From NCBI RefSeq assembly GCF_000724545.1, contig NZ_JHBV01000039.1:124001-188000 (forward strand): a DNA stretch of 64,000 nt, read 5' to 3'. Source of the DNA: Aureispira sp. CCB-QB1 (lineage in GTDB: Bacteria > Bacteroidota > Bacteroidia > Chitinophagales > Saprospiraceae). Shown piece after piece: positions 27,592 through 36,661 of the stretch. Position 1 is the first letter of the stretch, and every line of letters begins with the position of its first letter. Made by a program: the position numbers and the translations under genes. The notes below the pieces were generated by a model, which saw nothing but the letters and a program-made list of their open reading frames with translations, was not told the origin of the DNA and made no database searches.

Positions 27592-30411
27592 ATGGAAAAT
27601 TCTCAGGAATTTATACAAATTTTTGGTGCCAAAGAGCACAATCTTCAAAACATAGATTTACGAATTCCACGCAACCAAATGGTTGTTATTACGGGGGTAA
27701 GTGGTAGCGGCAAATCTTCTCTAGCATTTGATACCATCTATGCAGAGGGGCAGCGGCGTTATATGGAAACTTTCTCTGCTTATGCCAGACAGTTTATTGG
27801 GGATATGGAACGACCTGATGTAGAAAAAATTACTGGACTGAGCCCTGTCATTGCAATTGAACAAAAAACAACAAGTAAAAATCCTCGATCAACAGTAGGA
27901 ACTGTCACTGAAATTTATGATTTCTTGCGTTTGTTGTTTGCCCGTGCTGGAGAAGCTTATTCTTACAACACAGGCCAGAAAATGGTTCGTTATACAGAAG
28001 AGGAAATCCAAAATCATATTTTTGAAAACTTTGAGGGCAAAAAAGGAATGATCTTAGCTCCTTTGGTGCGTGCTAGAAAAGGACATTATCGAGAGCTTTT
28101 TGATCAAATGCGTAAGCAGGGCTTTTCAAAAATGCGTATTGATGGATTTATAATTGACCTTTCGCCAGGAATGCAAGTAGATCGCTATAAGGTTCATGAT
28201 ATTGAACTGGTTGTAGATCGTGTCGTAGTAGAAGAATCGAGGCGGGATCGTTTTGGGGCATCTATGCAAACGGCTTTGCGTTTGGGCAATGGGTTTATGA
28301 TGTTCATGGATTATGAGACGGAGGAAGTGTTTCAATACAGCAAGCACTTGATGTGTGCCGAAACAGGACTTTCTTATGAAGAACCTTCACCCAATAGTTT
28401 TTCCTTTAATTCTCCTTATGGTGCTTGTCCCAATTGTAAGGGTTTGGGCTCTGTTCATGAAGTAGAGTACAAGCGCATTATACCAGACGATAGCAAAACA
28501 ATCAATCAAATTGGTATATTGCCTTTGGGAGAAGTTCGAAATAATATGACGTTTAAGCAATTGCGTGCAATTGCCAAAAAATACGATTTTACATTTTCAA
28601 CTCCTATCTCGGAATTATCAGAAGAAGCCTTGCATGTTATTTTGTATGGTGGAGATAATACATTTGAGGCTCGAAAGTTTGGAAAGGAAGAGTTTTCGCA
28701 CAATTTAGCAAAAGAGGGGTTGATTCAGATGTTGAAACGTTATTACAAAGAATCTACATCTGAAAAGATTCGCCGTTGGGCAGAAGAATTTATGGTGGTA
28801 GCGCCTTGTTCGGAATGTGATGGAACGCGTTTAAAAAAACAAGCCTTGTTCTTTAAGGTTGCCGAAAAAAATATTTCAGAGTTAGCACAAATGGACATCC
28901 AAAATTTATACGATTGGGTGGGCTCTATAGGTGATCAACTCTCTACTCGTCAAATGGCGATTGCTAAAGATATTTTGAAAGAATTGCGCTTGCGTTTAGG
29001 CTTCTTACTAGATGTTGGGCTAGATTATTTGAGCTTAAACCGTCCTGCTAGAACGTTATCAGGAGGAGAGTCTCAACGGATTCGATTGGCAACGCAAATT
29101 GGGTCTCAATTAACAGGGATTACATATATCTTAGATGAGCCTAGTATTGGGTTGCATCAGCGTGATAATGAACAGCTAATTAAAGCATTGAGAGACTTGA
29201 CGGATATAGGGAATACGGTCTTAGTGGTAGAGCACGACAAAGACATTATGATGGCAGCTGATTATTTGATTGATTTAGGACCTCTTGCAGGAAAATTAGG
29301 AGGAGAGGTAGTGGCAGCTGGAAAACCAGAAGAGTTTTTAACTAAAAGTAGTATTACAGCTACTTATTTGAATAATACAGAAAAGATAGAAGTTCCCAAA
29401 GAGCGTCGCAAGGGGACAGGAGACGAGATTGTTTTGAAAGGGGCGACAGGAAATAACTTAAAGTCTGTTGATTTAACCATACCTCTAGGAAAATTTGTTT
29501 GTATTACAGGGGTTTCAGGTAGTGGTAAATCGACTTTAGTGAACGAAACTTTGTATCCTATTCTGAGGCAACATTTTTACAATAGCTTGAAAAAGCCAAT
29601 GCCTTATGAACAAATAACAGGAATCGAGCACGTCGATAAAGTGATAGAAATTGACCAAGCGCCAATTGGTCGTACCCCTCGTTCTAATCCTGCGACATAC
29701 ATTGGTGTTTTTGATAATATTAGAAAGTTATTTTCTAGCACGCCAGAGTCTAAAATTAGAGGTTACAAGCCTGGTCGATTCTCCTTTAATGTAAAAGGAG
29801 GGCGTTGTGAGGTTTGTGGTGGTTCTGGCAAACGTGTGATTGAAATGCAGTTTTTGCCAAATGTAGAGGTAGAGTGTGAGAACTGTAGTGGTAAGCGTTA
29901 CAATAGAGAAACTTTAGAAATTTTATACGCAGGACAGTCAATTAATGATATCTTGGATATGACGGTTGATGAAGCAACTGATTTCTTTGTAAAAGTTCCT
30001 CGAATTCATCAATATATTAGCACGTTGCAAATGGTCGGCTTGGGATACATCACCTTGGGGCAGTCTGCTACAACGCTTTCAGGAGGTGAAGCGCAACGTA
30101 TAAAGTTGGCGAAAGAGTTGGCCAAAAAAGATACAGGAAATACCTTGTATATCTTGGATGAACCTACTACTGGATTGCACTTTTCTGATATTAAATTACT
30201 ACTTGGTGTATTGGATGAGTTGGTCGATAGAGGAAATACCATTGTTGTAATTGAGCATAATATGGACGTTATCAAAATGGCAGACTATATTATTGATATT
30301 GGACCAGAAGGAGGGAAACGAGGTGGAACGGTGGTGGTTGAAGGAACTCCTGAGGTTGTTGCGGCTCATCCAACTAGCCACACAGGGCGATTTCTTAAAT
30401 TAGAACTATAA
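27592..30411 (+). CDS. uvrA: Excinuclease ABC subunit A
   Basis: This 939-residue UvrA has the standard tandem ABC ATPase layout. The first Walker A is GVSGSGKSSLAFDT (about 34-47) and the second GVSGSGKSTLVNET (about 640-653). There are two LSGGE signatures (LSGGESQRIRLA and LSGGEAQRIKLA). Zinc-binding cysteine clusters include CPNCKGLGS, CSECDGTR and CEVCGGSG...CENCSGKR. It recognises bulky DNA lesions with UvrB in nucleotide excision repair. Length matches the family and no anomaly is seen. It is a single gene followed by a strong terminator. Upstream lies the MITE-like repeat R1. Confidence 0.98.
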   Translation: MENSQEFIQIFGAKEHNLQNIDLRIPRNQMVVITGVSGSGKSSLAFDTIYAEGQRRYMETFSAYARQFIGDMERPDVEKITGLSPVIAIEQKTTSKNPRSTVGTVTEIYDFLRLLFARAGEAYSYNTGQKMVRYTEEEIQNHIFENFEGKKGMILAPLVRARKGHYRELFDQMRKQGFSKMRIDGFIIDLSPGMQVDRYKVHDIELVVDRVVVEESRRDRFGASMQTALRLGNGFMMFMDYETEEVFQYSKHLMCAETGLSYEEPSPNSFSFNSPYGACPNCKGLGSVHEVEYKRIIPDDSKTINQIGILPLGEVRNNMTFKQLRAIAKKYDFTFSTPISELSEEALHVILYGGDNTFEARKFGKEEFSHNLAKEGLIQMLKRYYKESTSEKIRRWAEEFMVVAPCSECDGTRLKKQALFFKVAEKNISELAQMDIQNLYDWVGSIGDQLSTRQMAIAKDILKELRLRLGFLLDVGLDYLSLNRPARTLSGGESQRIRLATQIGSQLTGITYILDEPSIGLHQRDNEQLIKALRDLTDIGNTVLVVEHDKDIMMAADYLIDLGPLAGKLGGEVVAAGKPEEFLTKSSITATYLNNTEKIEVPKERRKGTGDEIVLKGATGNNLKSVDLTIPLGKFVCITGVSGSGKSTLVNETLYPILRQHFYNSLKKPMPYEQITGIEHVDKVIEIDQAPIGRTPRSNPATYIGVFDNIRKLFSSTPESKIRGYKPGRFSFNVKGGRCEVCGGSGKRVIEMQFLPNVEVECENCSGKRYNRETLEILYAGQSINDILDMTVDEATDFFVKVPRIHQYISTLQMVGLGYITLGQSATTLSGGEAQRIKLAKELAKKDTGNTLYILDEPTTGLHFSDIKLLLGVLDELVDRGNTIVVIEHNMDVIKMADYIIDIGPEGGKRGGTVVVEGTPEVVAAHPTSHTGRFLKLEL

Positions 30412-30805
30412 GAATTAAGACATTTATCTTATTCGTGGACAAAAACTCTTTCTAAGGTTGTACTTAGGAAGAGTTTTTATTTTTTGAGTACTTAAGGATT
30501 TAATTGCTCTTTGGAGAAAATTTAAAGTGTTAAAAAAAAATACAGAAGGAGGTCCCTAAGAGCTATTTAAAAGCTTATAATATTTTGGAAATTAGATTTT
30601 TGCACCTTATAAAACGTTGAGGTTTAATTTAATAGTTAAATTTTTTGGCTGTTGATTTTAACAGAAAATATTCTTAAAGCGTCATTCTATTATCCTATTT
30701 TGGGACAAATAGTGCAAAGACTTGAATCACTAAAGTGCATCTAGATTCAATTTCTTTCGCTATGACAACAATCATATTTTTTAAATTCCAAAAAAGTTTA
30801 ACAGA
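30412..30805. other. Intergenic region uvrA-desaturase
   Basis: 394 bases containing the uvrA terminator near the start. The rest is AT-rich and should hold the desaturase promoter. A GGAGGTCCC run near 30547 is not positioned before any start codon. Nothing else is recognisable. Confidence 0.5.
30441..30478 (+). terminator. Intrinsic terminator of uvrA
   Basis: A 16-bp stem (AAAAACTCTTTCTAAG with CTTAGGAAGAGTTTTT, one G-T pair) and 6-base loop GTTGTA, followed by ATTTTTTG, 29 bases after the uvrA stop. Confidence 0.9.
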
Positions 30806-31780
30806 ATGAAAAATGCAGATCCAATTCCGCAGAAAATGCAGGGATTGCTCTTCGGAGTATTCCTATTTGTTTTAATTCCAGGACTTTCAATTTATTATTT
30901 TGCTACAGGACAAGCCGAGGTAACTTGGTTTTGGGTAGGTGTCGGCTTAGTTTGCTGGTACTTGCAGATGGTAGGAGTATTAATTGGATACCACCGTTAC
31001 TTTTCGCACAAATCCTTTGAGACAGGACCCGTTATGCGCTTTGTACTTGGTTTTCTAGGGTGTATTAGTGGTCAAAAAGGGCCTATTTTTTGGGCTTGTC
31101 ATCATCGTTTTCATCACAATAGTTGTGAAGAAGATCATGATGTTCATTCCCCTTATACCTATGGTAATTTAAAAGGCTTTAATCTTGTAAAAGGCTTTTT
31201 ATGGTCTCATTTTTTACATTTAGTAGAAAATGGTCCTATGCCAGTAGAAGATAAGTGGGTAAGAGATTTACTCAAACAACCTGAGGTTGTCTTTTTAGAA
31301 AAACAAGCAACGCTTATTTACTATTTGTTTGGTTTAGCAACTTACCTTTTAGGAGGTATAAATGGGTTAGTTTGGGGCTTTTTCTTGCCTTCTTTCCTTT
31401 CATGGAACTGTGTTATGTTGGTCAATTCAGCCGTACATATTTGGGGCGCACGTCCATATATTTCTAAATTGGCACCTAATTGTAATGCTAGAAATATTTG
31501 GTGGTTATCGATCCCTATGTTAGGCGATAACTGGCACAACAATCACCATGCTGATATGAACAGTGCTAGAGCTGGCTTTTACTGGTGGCAGTTGGATTTG
31601 AACTATTGTCTTATTTGGTGTATGAGCAAAGTTGGATTGGTTTGGAATGTCAGACAGCCCGATTGGAAAAACTTAAAAGACATGGAAAATCAAGATAAAG
31701 ATTCCGAAAAAGCATTTTTAGTAGAGTTAGATAAAAAAGAGAAAGGCAAAAAAGAGCAAGAACCAAGTTTGGTTAATTAA
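30806..31780 (+). CDS. Membrane fatty-acid (acyl-CoA delta-9 type) desaturase
   Basis: This 324-residue integral membrane di-iron desaturase introduces a double bond into acyl chains and so adjusts membrane fluidity. The three histidine boxes are visible: GYHRYFSH (HxxxxH), CHHRFHHN (HxxHH) and DNWHNNHH (HxxHH). Two hydrophobic hairpins surround them (LFGVFLFVLIPGLSIYYF at the N-terminus; FFLPSFLSW in the second half). The tail after about residue 290 is highly charged and Lys-rich (KKEKGKKEQEP), as in soluble extensions. The electron donor is not encoded nearby. Monocistronic, ended by a two-way terminator. Confidence 0.93.
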   Translation: MKNADPIPQKMQGLLFGVFLFVLIPGLSIYYFATGQAEVTWFWVGVGLVCWYLQMVGVLIGYHRYFSHKSFETGPVMRFVLGFLGCISGQKGPIFWACHHRFHHNSCEEDHDVHSPYTYGNLKGFNLVKGFLWSHFLHLVENGPMPVEDKWVRDLLKQPEVVFLEKQATLIYYLFGLATYLLGGINGLVWGFFLPSFLSWNCVMLVNSAVHIWGARPYISKLAPNCNARNIWWLSIPMLGDNWHNNHHADMNSARAGFYWWQLDLNYCLIWCMSKVGLVWNVRQPDWKNLKDMENQDKDSEKAFLVELDKKEKGKKEQEPSLVN

Positions 31781-31835
31781 CGAGTAGTTGAAACAACTTG
31801 ATGTTGCAAACCACATTTTTTTTGCAAAAAAAACA

Positions 31836-31873
31836 AAAACGCTTTGCCGATTCAATTTTTGGCAAAGCGTTTT
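31836..31873. terminator. Bidirectional terminator between desaturase and DUF4835 gene
   Basis: AAAACGCTTTGCC pairs perfectly with GGCAAAGCGTTTT (13 bp) around a 12-base loop. T runs exist on both strands, so it can serve the + strand desaturase and the - strand DUF4835 gene that converge here. Confidence 0.88.
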
Positions 31874-31911
31874 TCATTCAGGTTAAACGAGTAAAAATAG
31901 CAAATTACGAT

Positions 31912-32829
31912 CTATTTTAATAAGACTCGATAATCATTGGCACGAGTACCATCTAGTTTAACCATGATACCATATACTTTGCGTTTGGTGTTAAAATCAG
32001 CTACTTTGAAGAGATTAATAATTTCATCTTTTTTTGCATCTGAAAATATTTGAACCCACATCGAGTTGGGATTAGATTGATTGGCTGCATCAATAGTTTC
32101 CAATGCTTTTAAGACCGCTGTAAGTCCTTTCTCGGTTTGATCTTCTTGAGCAATTCTATCCAAACCTAGCATATAATATTGATACATAGCACGACGCATA
32201 TCTTGCATACGAGGGCTTAGTAAGTTTTCGATAATCCAATAGCGACTTCTATTCACAATTCCACCACTTCCAGCTGTCCAGCCATCAGCGGTACCTCGTG
32301 GAACGGCATTTAGTATATCTTGTGCTTTTTGTAAGTGATCTTCTCCACCCAATTCAGAAAATGAATCGTAGTCCATGCCTAAAATTACATAAGCATAAAA
32401 CGCTAGGGTAGAAGTAAGGTTAGAGGTAAACGTATTTTCAGAAAAATCTAATCGTTCGTATTCCCCATAAGTGAATTTAAATTGTTTGTCTAAGTTTTGA
32501 AACAAAACAGAGTTGTAGCCACTATTATAAACAGGACGACTGGCTTGAATTGTCATTTGCCCTTCAAAATCTGTTTGAGAAAGCTCTTTGTCAATTGTAA
32601 TAACAATATTTAATTCAATGCGTTCTTCGGGTTCAAAGTTATCTTCTACCCAATTTCGTGTATTCATGAATTCTTCAATGGCTGTTTCTAAATTTCTAAA
32701 AATTTTAGGATCTACCGATTGAATTTTAGGTGTATTAATCGTCACCTGAGTATTAAAGTCTTGAGCAGTAGCGGAAAAACTTAGGCAAGTTGCCAAGAAC
32801 AAACCACTTAATTTTTGTATTAATCTCAT
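31912..32829 (-). CDS. porD: DUF4835 family protein, PorD of the type IX secretion system
   Basis: This 305-residue protein has a signal peptide (GLFLATCLSFSATAQ). The body opens with FNTQVTINTPKIQ, then a central conserved block with FAYAVILG-like sequence (AFYAYVILGMDYDSF), a ruler of HLQKAQDILN and the segment GWTAGSGGIVNRSRYW, all typical of DUF4835. Recent annotation names the family PorD, a T9SS-associated periplasmic protein; I recall this and cannot check it here. It is the last gene of the bamD-rpoZ-coaBC-porD order that is conserved in Bacteroidota. A link to T9SS fits the several T9SS cargo genes in this window. Confidence 0.85.
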   Translation of the reverse strand: MRLIQKLSGLFLATCLSFSATAQDFNTQVTINTPKIQSVDPKIFRNLETAIEEFMNTRNWVEDNFEPEERIELNIVITIDKELSQTDFEGQMTIQASRPVYNSGYNSVLFQNLDKQFKFTYGEYERLDFSENTFTSNLTSTLAFYAYVILGMDYDSFSELGGEDHLQKAQDILNAVPRGTADGWTAGSGGIVNRSRYWIIENLLSPRMQDMRRAMYQYYMLGLDRIAQEDQTEKGLTAVLKALETIDAANQSNPNSMWVQIFSDAKKDEIINLFKVADFNTKRKVYGIMVKLDGTRANDYRVLLK

Positions 32830-33026
32830 TTATTTTTAATTGTATGTTATGATCTTACCAAATCAACTTTATTATAACAATAATCCGACAAAATAGAAAG
32901 CAACCGCTTGCAGAACTTGTCAGAGAGTCAAGACTAGAATAGTTGCCTGCTTACTTGGGATGTTTACTATAAAGAACGCAAAAAGTTATAGGGAATTGAG
33001 TCTACTTTGTGTATTTAACAAGATTT

Positions 33027-34235
33027 TTAGTCTTTATCTAATAATTGAATCACTTTTTGGGTAATATCAGCAGCAACTTCTAGCTTTGTTTTTAGACTTT
33101 GGTGTGCAATACTACCATCTTGCCCCAAAAAAGTCACCTTATTGGTATCATGTCCAAATCCTGCTCCTTTATCAGATAGGTCGTTTAAAACAATAAAGTC
33201 AAAATTCTTTTTGGTTAGTTTGCGTTGAGCATTTTCAACAGCATTATTGGTTTCTAAAGCAAATCCAACCATAATTTGATGGGCTTGTTTTTGTTGCCCT
33301 AGTGTTGCTGCAATATCTGTCGTTCTTTTGAGTTCAATATTTAAGTCTCCTTCCTTTTTCTTTAATTTATGATCTGCTTTTGTTTTGGGCGTATAATCCG
33401 CTACTGCCGCTGCAAGAATAGTTACATCGGCAGTTGGAAAGTAAGTAGCGGCGGCTTGGTACATTTCTTCAGCAGACCGCACAGGAATTCGCTCTACAGC
33501 GGGATGATTGGGAAGAATTGATGTGGCACCACTAACAAGAATCACACGAGCACCTTGCTGCGCCATTTTGTCTGCAATTGCTGTACCCATTTTTCCTGTA
33601 GAATGATTGGTAATGAATCGTACAGGATCAATTGCCTCTTGAGTAGGACCTGATGTAATTAAAACTACTTTACCTGCTAAAGTATTTGTAGTATCTCGTT
33701 GAACGAAAAAGCTTTCTAAGTGGGAGAGAATTGCTTCAGGTTCTGACATTCTTCCTTTTCCAACCAAGCCACTAGCCAACTCTCCATCTTCAACAGGCAA
33801 TAAGTGATGCCCAAAGTTGAGCAATTTTTGTACATTATGCTGAGTTGCAGGATGCACCCACATATCTAAATCCATCGCTGGAGCAATAAAAACAGGGCAA
33901 CGACTAGATAAATAAGCAGCCAACAGCATATTATCGCAAAGTCCGTTGGCCATTTTTGCTAAGGTGTTAGCCGTTGCTGGAGCAATCAGCATGGCATCCG
34001 CCCATAGTCCTAGTTCTACGTGATTGTTCCATGCCTCGTCAGAGCTGACATCGCTATACACGGGATTTTTGGAAAGTGTAGAAAGAGTTAATGGAGTAAT
34101 AAAGCCTTGTGCAGCAGGTGTCATGATAACTTTAACTTCTGCTTTTGCTTTGACCAACAAACGAACCAAGGTGGCAATTTTGTAAGCAGCAATACTACCT
34201 GAAACAGCGACTAAAATTTTTTTTCCTAAGAGCAT
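33027..34235 (-). CDS. coaBC: Bifunctional phosphopantothenoylcysteine decarboxylase / phosphopantothenate-cysteine ligase
   Basis: This 402-residue enzyme catalyses two steps of coenzyme A synthesis. The N-terminal CoaC flavoprotein half has VSGSIAAYK (11-19), the active-site histidine in NNHVELG (His72), and APAMDLDMW (118-126). The C-terminal CoaB ligase half has ITSGPTQEAIDPVRFITN (193-210), STGKMG, and the AAAVADY...K segment for CTP-dependent ligation. Length is normal. It follows rpoZ on the - strand, separated by a hairpin terminator, so it may depend on read-through or its own promoter. Confidence 0.97.
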   Translation of the reverse strand: MLLGKKILVAVSGSIAAYKIATLVRLLVKAKAEVKVIMTPAAQGFITPLTLSTLSKNPVYSDVSSDEAWNNHVELGLWADAMLIAPATANTLAKMANGLCDNMLLAAYLSSRCPVFIAPAMDLDMWVHPATQHNVQKLLNFGHHLLPVEDGELASGLVGKGRMSEPEAILSHLESFFVQRDTTNTLAGKVVLITSGPTQEAIDPVRFITNHSTGKMGTAIADKMAQQGARVILVSGATSILPNHPAVERIPVRSAEEMYQAAATYFPTADVTILAAAVADYTPKTKADHKLKKKEGDLNIELKRTTDIAATLGQQKQAHQIMVGFALETNNAVENAQRKLTKKNFDFIVLNDLSDKGAGFGHDTNKVTFLGQDGSIAHQSLKTKLEVAADITQKVIQLLDKD

Positions 34236-34262
34236 TATTTGATGTTAATATCCAAATTAAAC

Positions 34263-34298
34263 AAAAAAATCCTGACAACTAACAGGTAATTATCAGGA
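34263..34298 (-). terminator. Terminator between rpoZ and coaBC
   Basis: Read on the - strand, TCCTGATAA pairs with TTGTCAGGA (9 bp, one G-T pair) around an 11-base loop and is followed by seven T residues. It could attenuate transcription from bamD-rpoZ into coaBC. Confidence 0.75.
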
Positions 34299-34326
34299 CT
34301 ATATCTTACAATAAACAAACTGTTTA

Positions 34327-34686
34327 CTATTCTTCTGTATTTTTAACTTCCTTAAATCTATGGTAAACCTTGCCATCAAAAAACTCGTGGAGAGCAATGA
34401 TACTAGGGTTTGGTAAACGCTCATAGAATTTAGAAATTTCGATTTGCTCTTTGTTTTCGTGAATCTCTTCTAAAGTATCCGTAGTAGAAGCAAATTCATC
34501 TAATTTTGCATGCAACTCTTTTTTCAAATCAACACCAATTTGGTCCGCACGACGCGCAATGATATTTAGAGATTGATAGATGTTACCACCACCAAGCGCT
34601 GAAATTTCATCTGAATTACGAGCAACAATATAAGGATTGATGCCTTGTGCTTTTTGTTTGATTTCGTTATTTCTGTTAATGTTCAT
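34327..34686 (-). CDS. rpoZ: DNA-directed RNA polymerase omega subunit (Bacteroidota type)
   Basis: This 119-residue Rpb6/omega-like protein supports assembly of RNA polymerase. Characteristic segments are GGGNIYQSLNIIARRADQI (residues about 32-50) and NPSIIALHEFFDGKV near the C-terminus. The first codons overlap the end of bamD by 11 bases, which points to translational coupling. Position between bamD and coaBC is the usual one in Bacteroidota and supports the call. Confidence 0.9.
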   Translation of the reverse strand: MNINRNNEIKQKAQGINPYIVARNSDEISALGGGNIYQSLNIIARRADQIGVDLKKELHAKLDEFASTTDTLEEIHENKEQIEISKFYERLPNPSIIALHEFFDGKVYHRFKEVKNTEE

Positions 34687-35494
34687 TGCGTATTTTTTTG
34701 ATTTTGTTATTGGCAGTTTCGTAAATGGTATCTACTTCTTTTATGTATTCGCTCTCACTATGTCTTTTCTTAAAATCGACACAAGCTTTCATTGTTTCTT
34801 CGTAACGTTCTATTTGTTTTGAAAGAACAGATTGTTGCGCATATTTCAAAGATGAACGAATAACCATATAACGGATGTATTCTCCTTCTTTAGTATCTGG
34901 GTAATCAATTAATAAGTTTTTAAACGTATACGTAGCCGCTTTATAGTGTTTGCGTTTGTAGTACCCTTTGGCACTATCCAAAGCTTTTAATTCTAGTTTG
35001 GCTCTTAATAAGTCAATTCGCTCATTGGAGGCAGATACCTTATCGCTATTGGGATAGGTGTTGACAAATACTTGCAAACCTTCTATGGCACTTTCTGTAT
35101 CTTCTTGTGTTAACCTAAAATTAGGAGACAATTTGTAATAAGAATCTGCACTCATGAATAAGGCTTCTTCAGCATATTCTCCATTGGGAAATGTTGTCGA
35201 AAATTGTTTGAAGTAGTAAGAAGCAAAAGAATAGTTTTTTAAGTGATAATGCGTATAAGCATAATAAAAATAAACTTTCTCTGCTTTATCTGTCAATCGA
35301 ACAATTCCAATCAAATCCTCTAATAGATATTGAGCTTTTAACCATTCTTCGGCTTCATAAAACTCAAAAGCCTTTGTTAGCTTTAAATCATTGTCGCTAG
35401 ATAAACGCAACTTTTCGTAACTACTTTTGCAACTTGAAAAAAGAAGCATTAGTACGAGTAAACCATTAATTAATATTCCTTTCTGTTTTAGCAT
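34676..35494 (-). CDS. bamD: Outer membrane assembly lipoprotein BamD
   Basis: This 272-residue TPR lipoprotein is part of the BAM complex that inserts beta-barrels into the outer membrane. The start at 35494 is chosen because it places a lipoprotein signal (LLVLMLLFSSC) directly at the N-terminus; an upstream in-frame start would add 27 residues with no signal. TPR-like segments include ALFMSADSYYKL, YFKQFSTTFPNGEYAEEA and TFKNLLIDYPDTKEGEY, spaced as in BamD. It overlaps rpoZ by 11 bases. T9SS substrates depend on outer-membrane barrels, so this gene indirectly supports export of the surface proteins nearby. Confidence 0.92.
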   Translation of the reverse strand: MLKQKGILINGLLVLMLLFSSCKSSYEKLRLSSDNDLKLTKAFEFYEAEEWLKAQYLLEDLIGIVRLTDKAEKVYFYYAYTHYHLKNYSFASYYFKQFSTTFPNGEYAEEALFMSADSYYKLSPNFRLTQEDTESAIEGLQVFVNTYPNSDKVSASNERIDLLRAKLELKALDSAKGYYKRKHYKAATYTFKNLLIDYPDTKEGEYIRYMVIRSSLKYAQQSVLSKQIERYEETMKACVDFKKRHSESEYIKEVDTIYETANNKIKKIRNEH

Positions 35495-35820
35495 AGCTGC
35501 AAATGTACGGTTTTTATACGGTTTTTGAATGAAAATTGCCAGTTTTTTAACAAAAATCTGATTTTTTTTGAGCAATTACTTACCTAGATTAAGTGATTGC
35601 TCAACTTTAAATGTAACACTAGTGCGCTTGAAGGTTGTATTAGGTTGATAATTAGTAGTCTACTTTTTAAGTGTGTAGCTTTTAAAACGTTTGATTAACA
35701 ATTAAATACAAGCTGGTTTTTATTAAAAACTAAAAATAAGCGAACTAAGTAATCGTTCATAAAAAATTATAGGCAAAATAGAATTCTTTTTGCACTGTTC
35801 TTCATCAAAAAATCTCGTTT

Positions 35821-35850
35821 TAGCCCGCTACCACGAAGTAGCACCGCAGG
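35821..35850. repeat. REP-like palindromic block
   Basis: GCTACCACGAAGTAGC is a near-palindrome that recurs, in either orientation and with small changes, in intergenic DNA near 44245, 46995, 50045 and 50205. It is short and GC-richer than its surroundings. Confidence 0.55.
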
Positions 35851-35974
35851 TAAAACTTCAATTCTTTTCTTTGAACAGCACTAAAAACAATTACATTTTT
35901 AACTATACTTTTTTCTGTCCACTTACTTATTGATGAATACCTGTTAGTATAACTAAAATAGAAAACGGAAGAAT

Positions 35975-35992
35975 AAACCAATGGGTTGGTTT
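35975..35992 (-). terminator. Weak hairpin downstream of TPR gene
   Basis: On the - strand, a 7-bp stem (AAACCAA with TTGGTTT) and 4-base loop lie 25 bases after the stop codon. The T run beyond it is short and interrupted, so function is uncertain. Confidence 0.3.
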
Positions 35993-36016
35993 TAATTGTT
36001 TTGGTTGTATTGTTAT

Positions 36017-36352
36017 TTAGTCTTCGAAATCATCATCATCTCCTAATTCTAACTTGGCACCTGCCAACTCCGATAAGCTATGCGTATCGCCAGCTTCTCT
36101 TGCTTTTTGCATGCCTTTTTTGTAGGTGAAAAATGCCTTAGCATCTTGTCCTAGTTGTTCGTATAATTTGCCAAGGTGATAGTAAGTGCCAACATAATCA
36201 GGAACATGATGTTCAAGCTCTAAGTAATATTTTAATGCATTATCTTGATCGTTCAAGCCTTCGTATTCTTTGGCAATAGCGAAAAGGAGAAATGGTTCTT
36301 TTGGACTAGCTTTCAAAAAGCCCATCAATTGTTCCAGTCTTTGACTGCTCAT
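36017..36352 (-). CDS. Small tetratricopeptide-repeat protein
   Basis: This 111-residue soluble protein has two to three TPR units: FLLFAIAKEYEGLNDQDNAL, then VGTYYHLGKLYEQLGQDAKA, then YKKGMQKAREAGD. The C-terminus is acidic (GDDDDFED). There is no signal peptide, so it is probably cytoplasmic and acts as a protein-interaction module. Such short TPR proteins are common in Bacteroidota and their partner is unknown. It stands alone on the - strand, with repeat-bearing gaps on both sides. Confidence 0.8.
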   Translation of the reverse strand: MSSQRLEQLMGFLKASPKEPFLLFAIAKEYEGLNDQDNALKYYLELEHHVPDYVGTYYHLGKLYEQLGQDAKAFFTYKKGMQKAREAGDTHSLSELAGAKLELGDDDDFED

Positions 36353-36661
36353 GATTTAGTTGTTTTTTTATGTAAGTGAGATTTCAAAATTCAATACAAA
36401 ATATGATTTAAACAAATCCTGCCTTCTTGCTGAACCCAATTAGTATTTATACAATAGTTAAGGATGCTTCTACTGTGGTAATTGTAGAAACAGACAGTAA
36501 CTGTTAGAGGGAAATAGCTGTTAAAAAGAAGGACAAAGATAAACTAAATACGTAGGAAGAGGAATTTATTCTGATTTTTTACAAGCCATCATTTTATTCC
36601 AACAACCTACCACTTTGGGGCTTCAGATAAGTATTTAAAAGCATATCCGACTAAGAAAGTA
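36353..36661. other. Intergenic region, nothing recognised
   Basis: 309 AT-rich bases between two - strand genes. Presumably holds the promoter of the TPR gene; no motif was convincing. Confidence 0.4.

Larger units (their letters stand above)
35495..36016. other. Intergenic region with REP-like block
   Basis: 522 bases upstream of bamD. They hold a segment AAAAACTAAAAATAAGCGAACT related to other intergenic repeats of the window and a palindromic GC-richer block at 35821-35850 (CCCGCTACCACGAAGTAGCACC) that resembles blocks near 44250, 46995 and 50045. Just downstream of the TPR gene is a short inverted repeat at 35975-35992. Confidence 0.5.

Noticed and set aside
30545-30556. GGAGGTCCC run resembling a strong ribosome-binding site
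   Set aside because: No start codon follows within a useful distance; the desaturase ATG is about 250 bases away, and Bacteroidota rarely rely on such sites.
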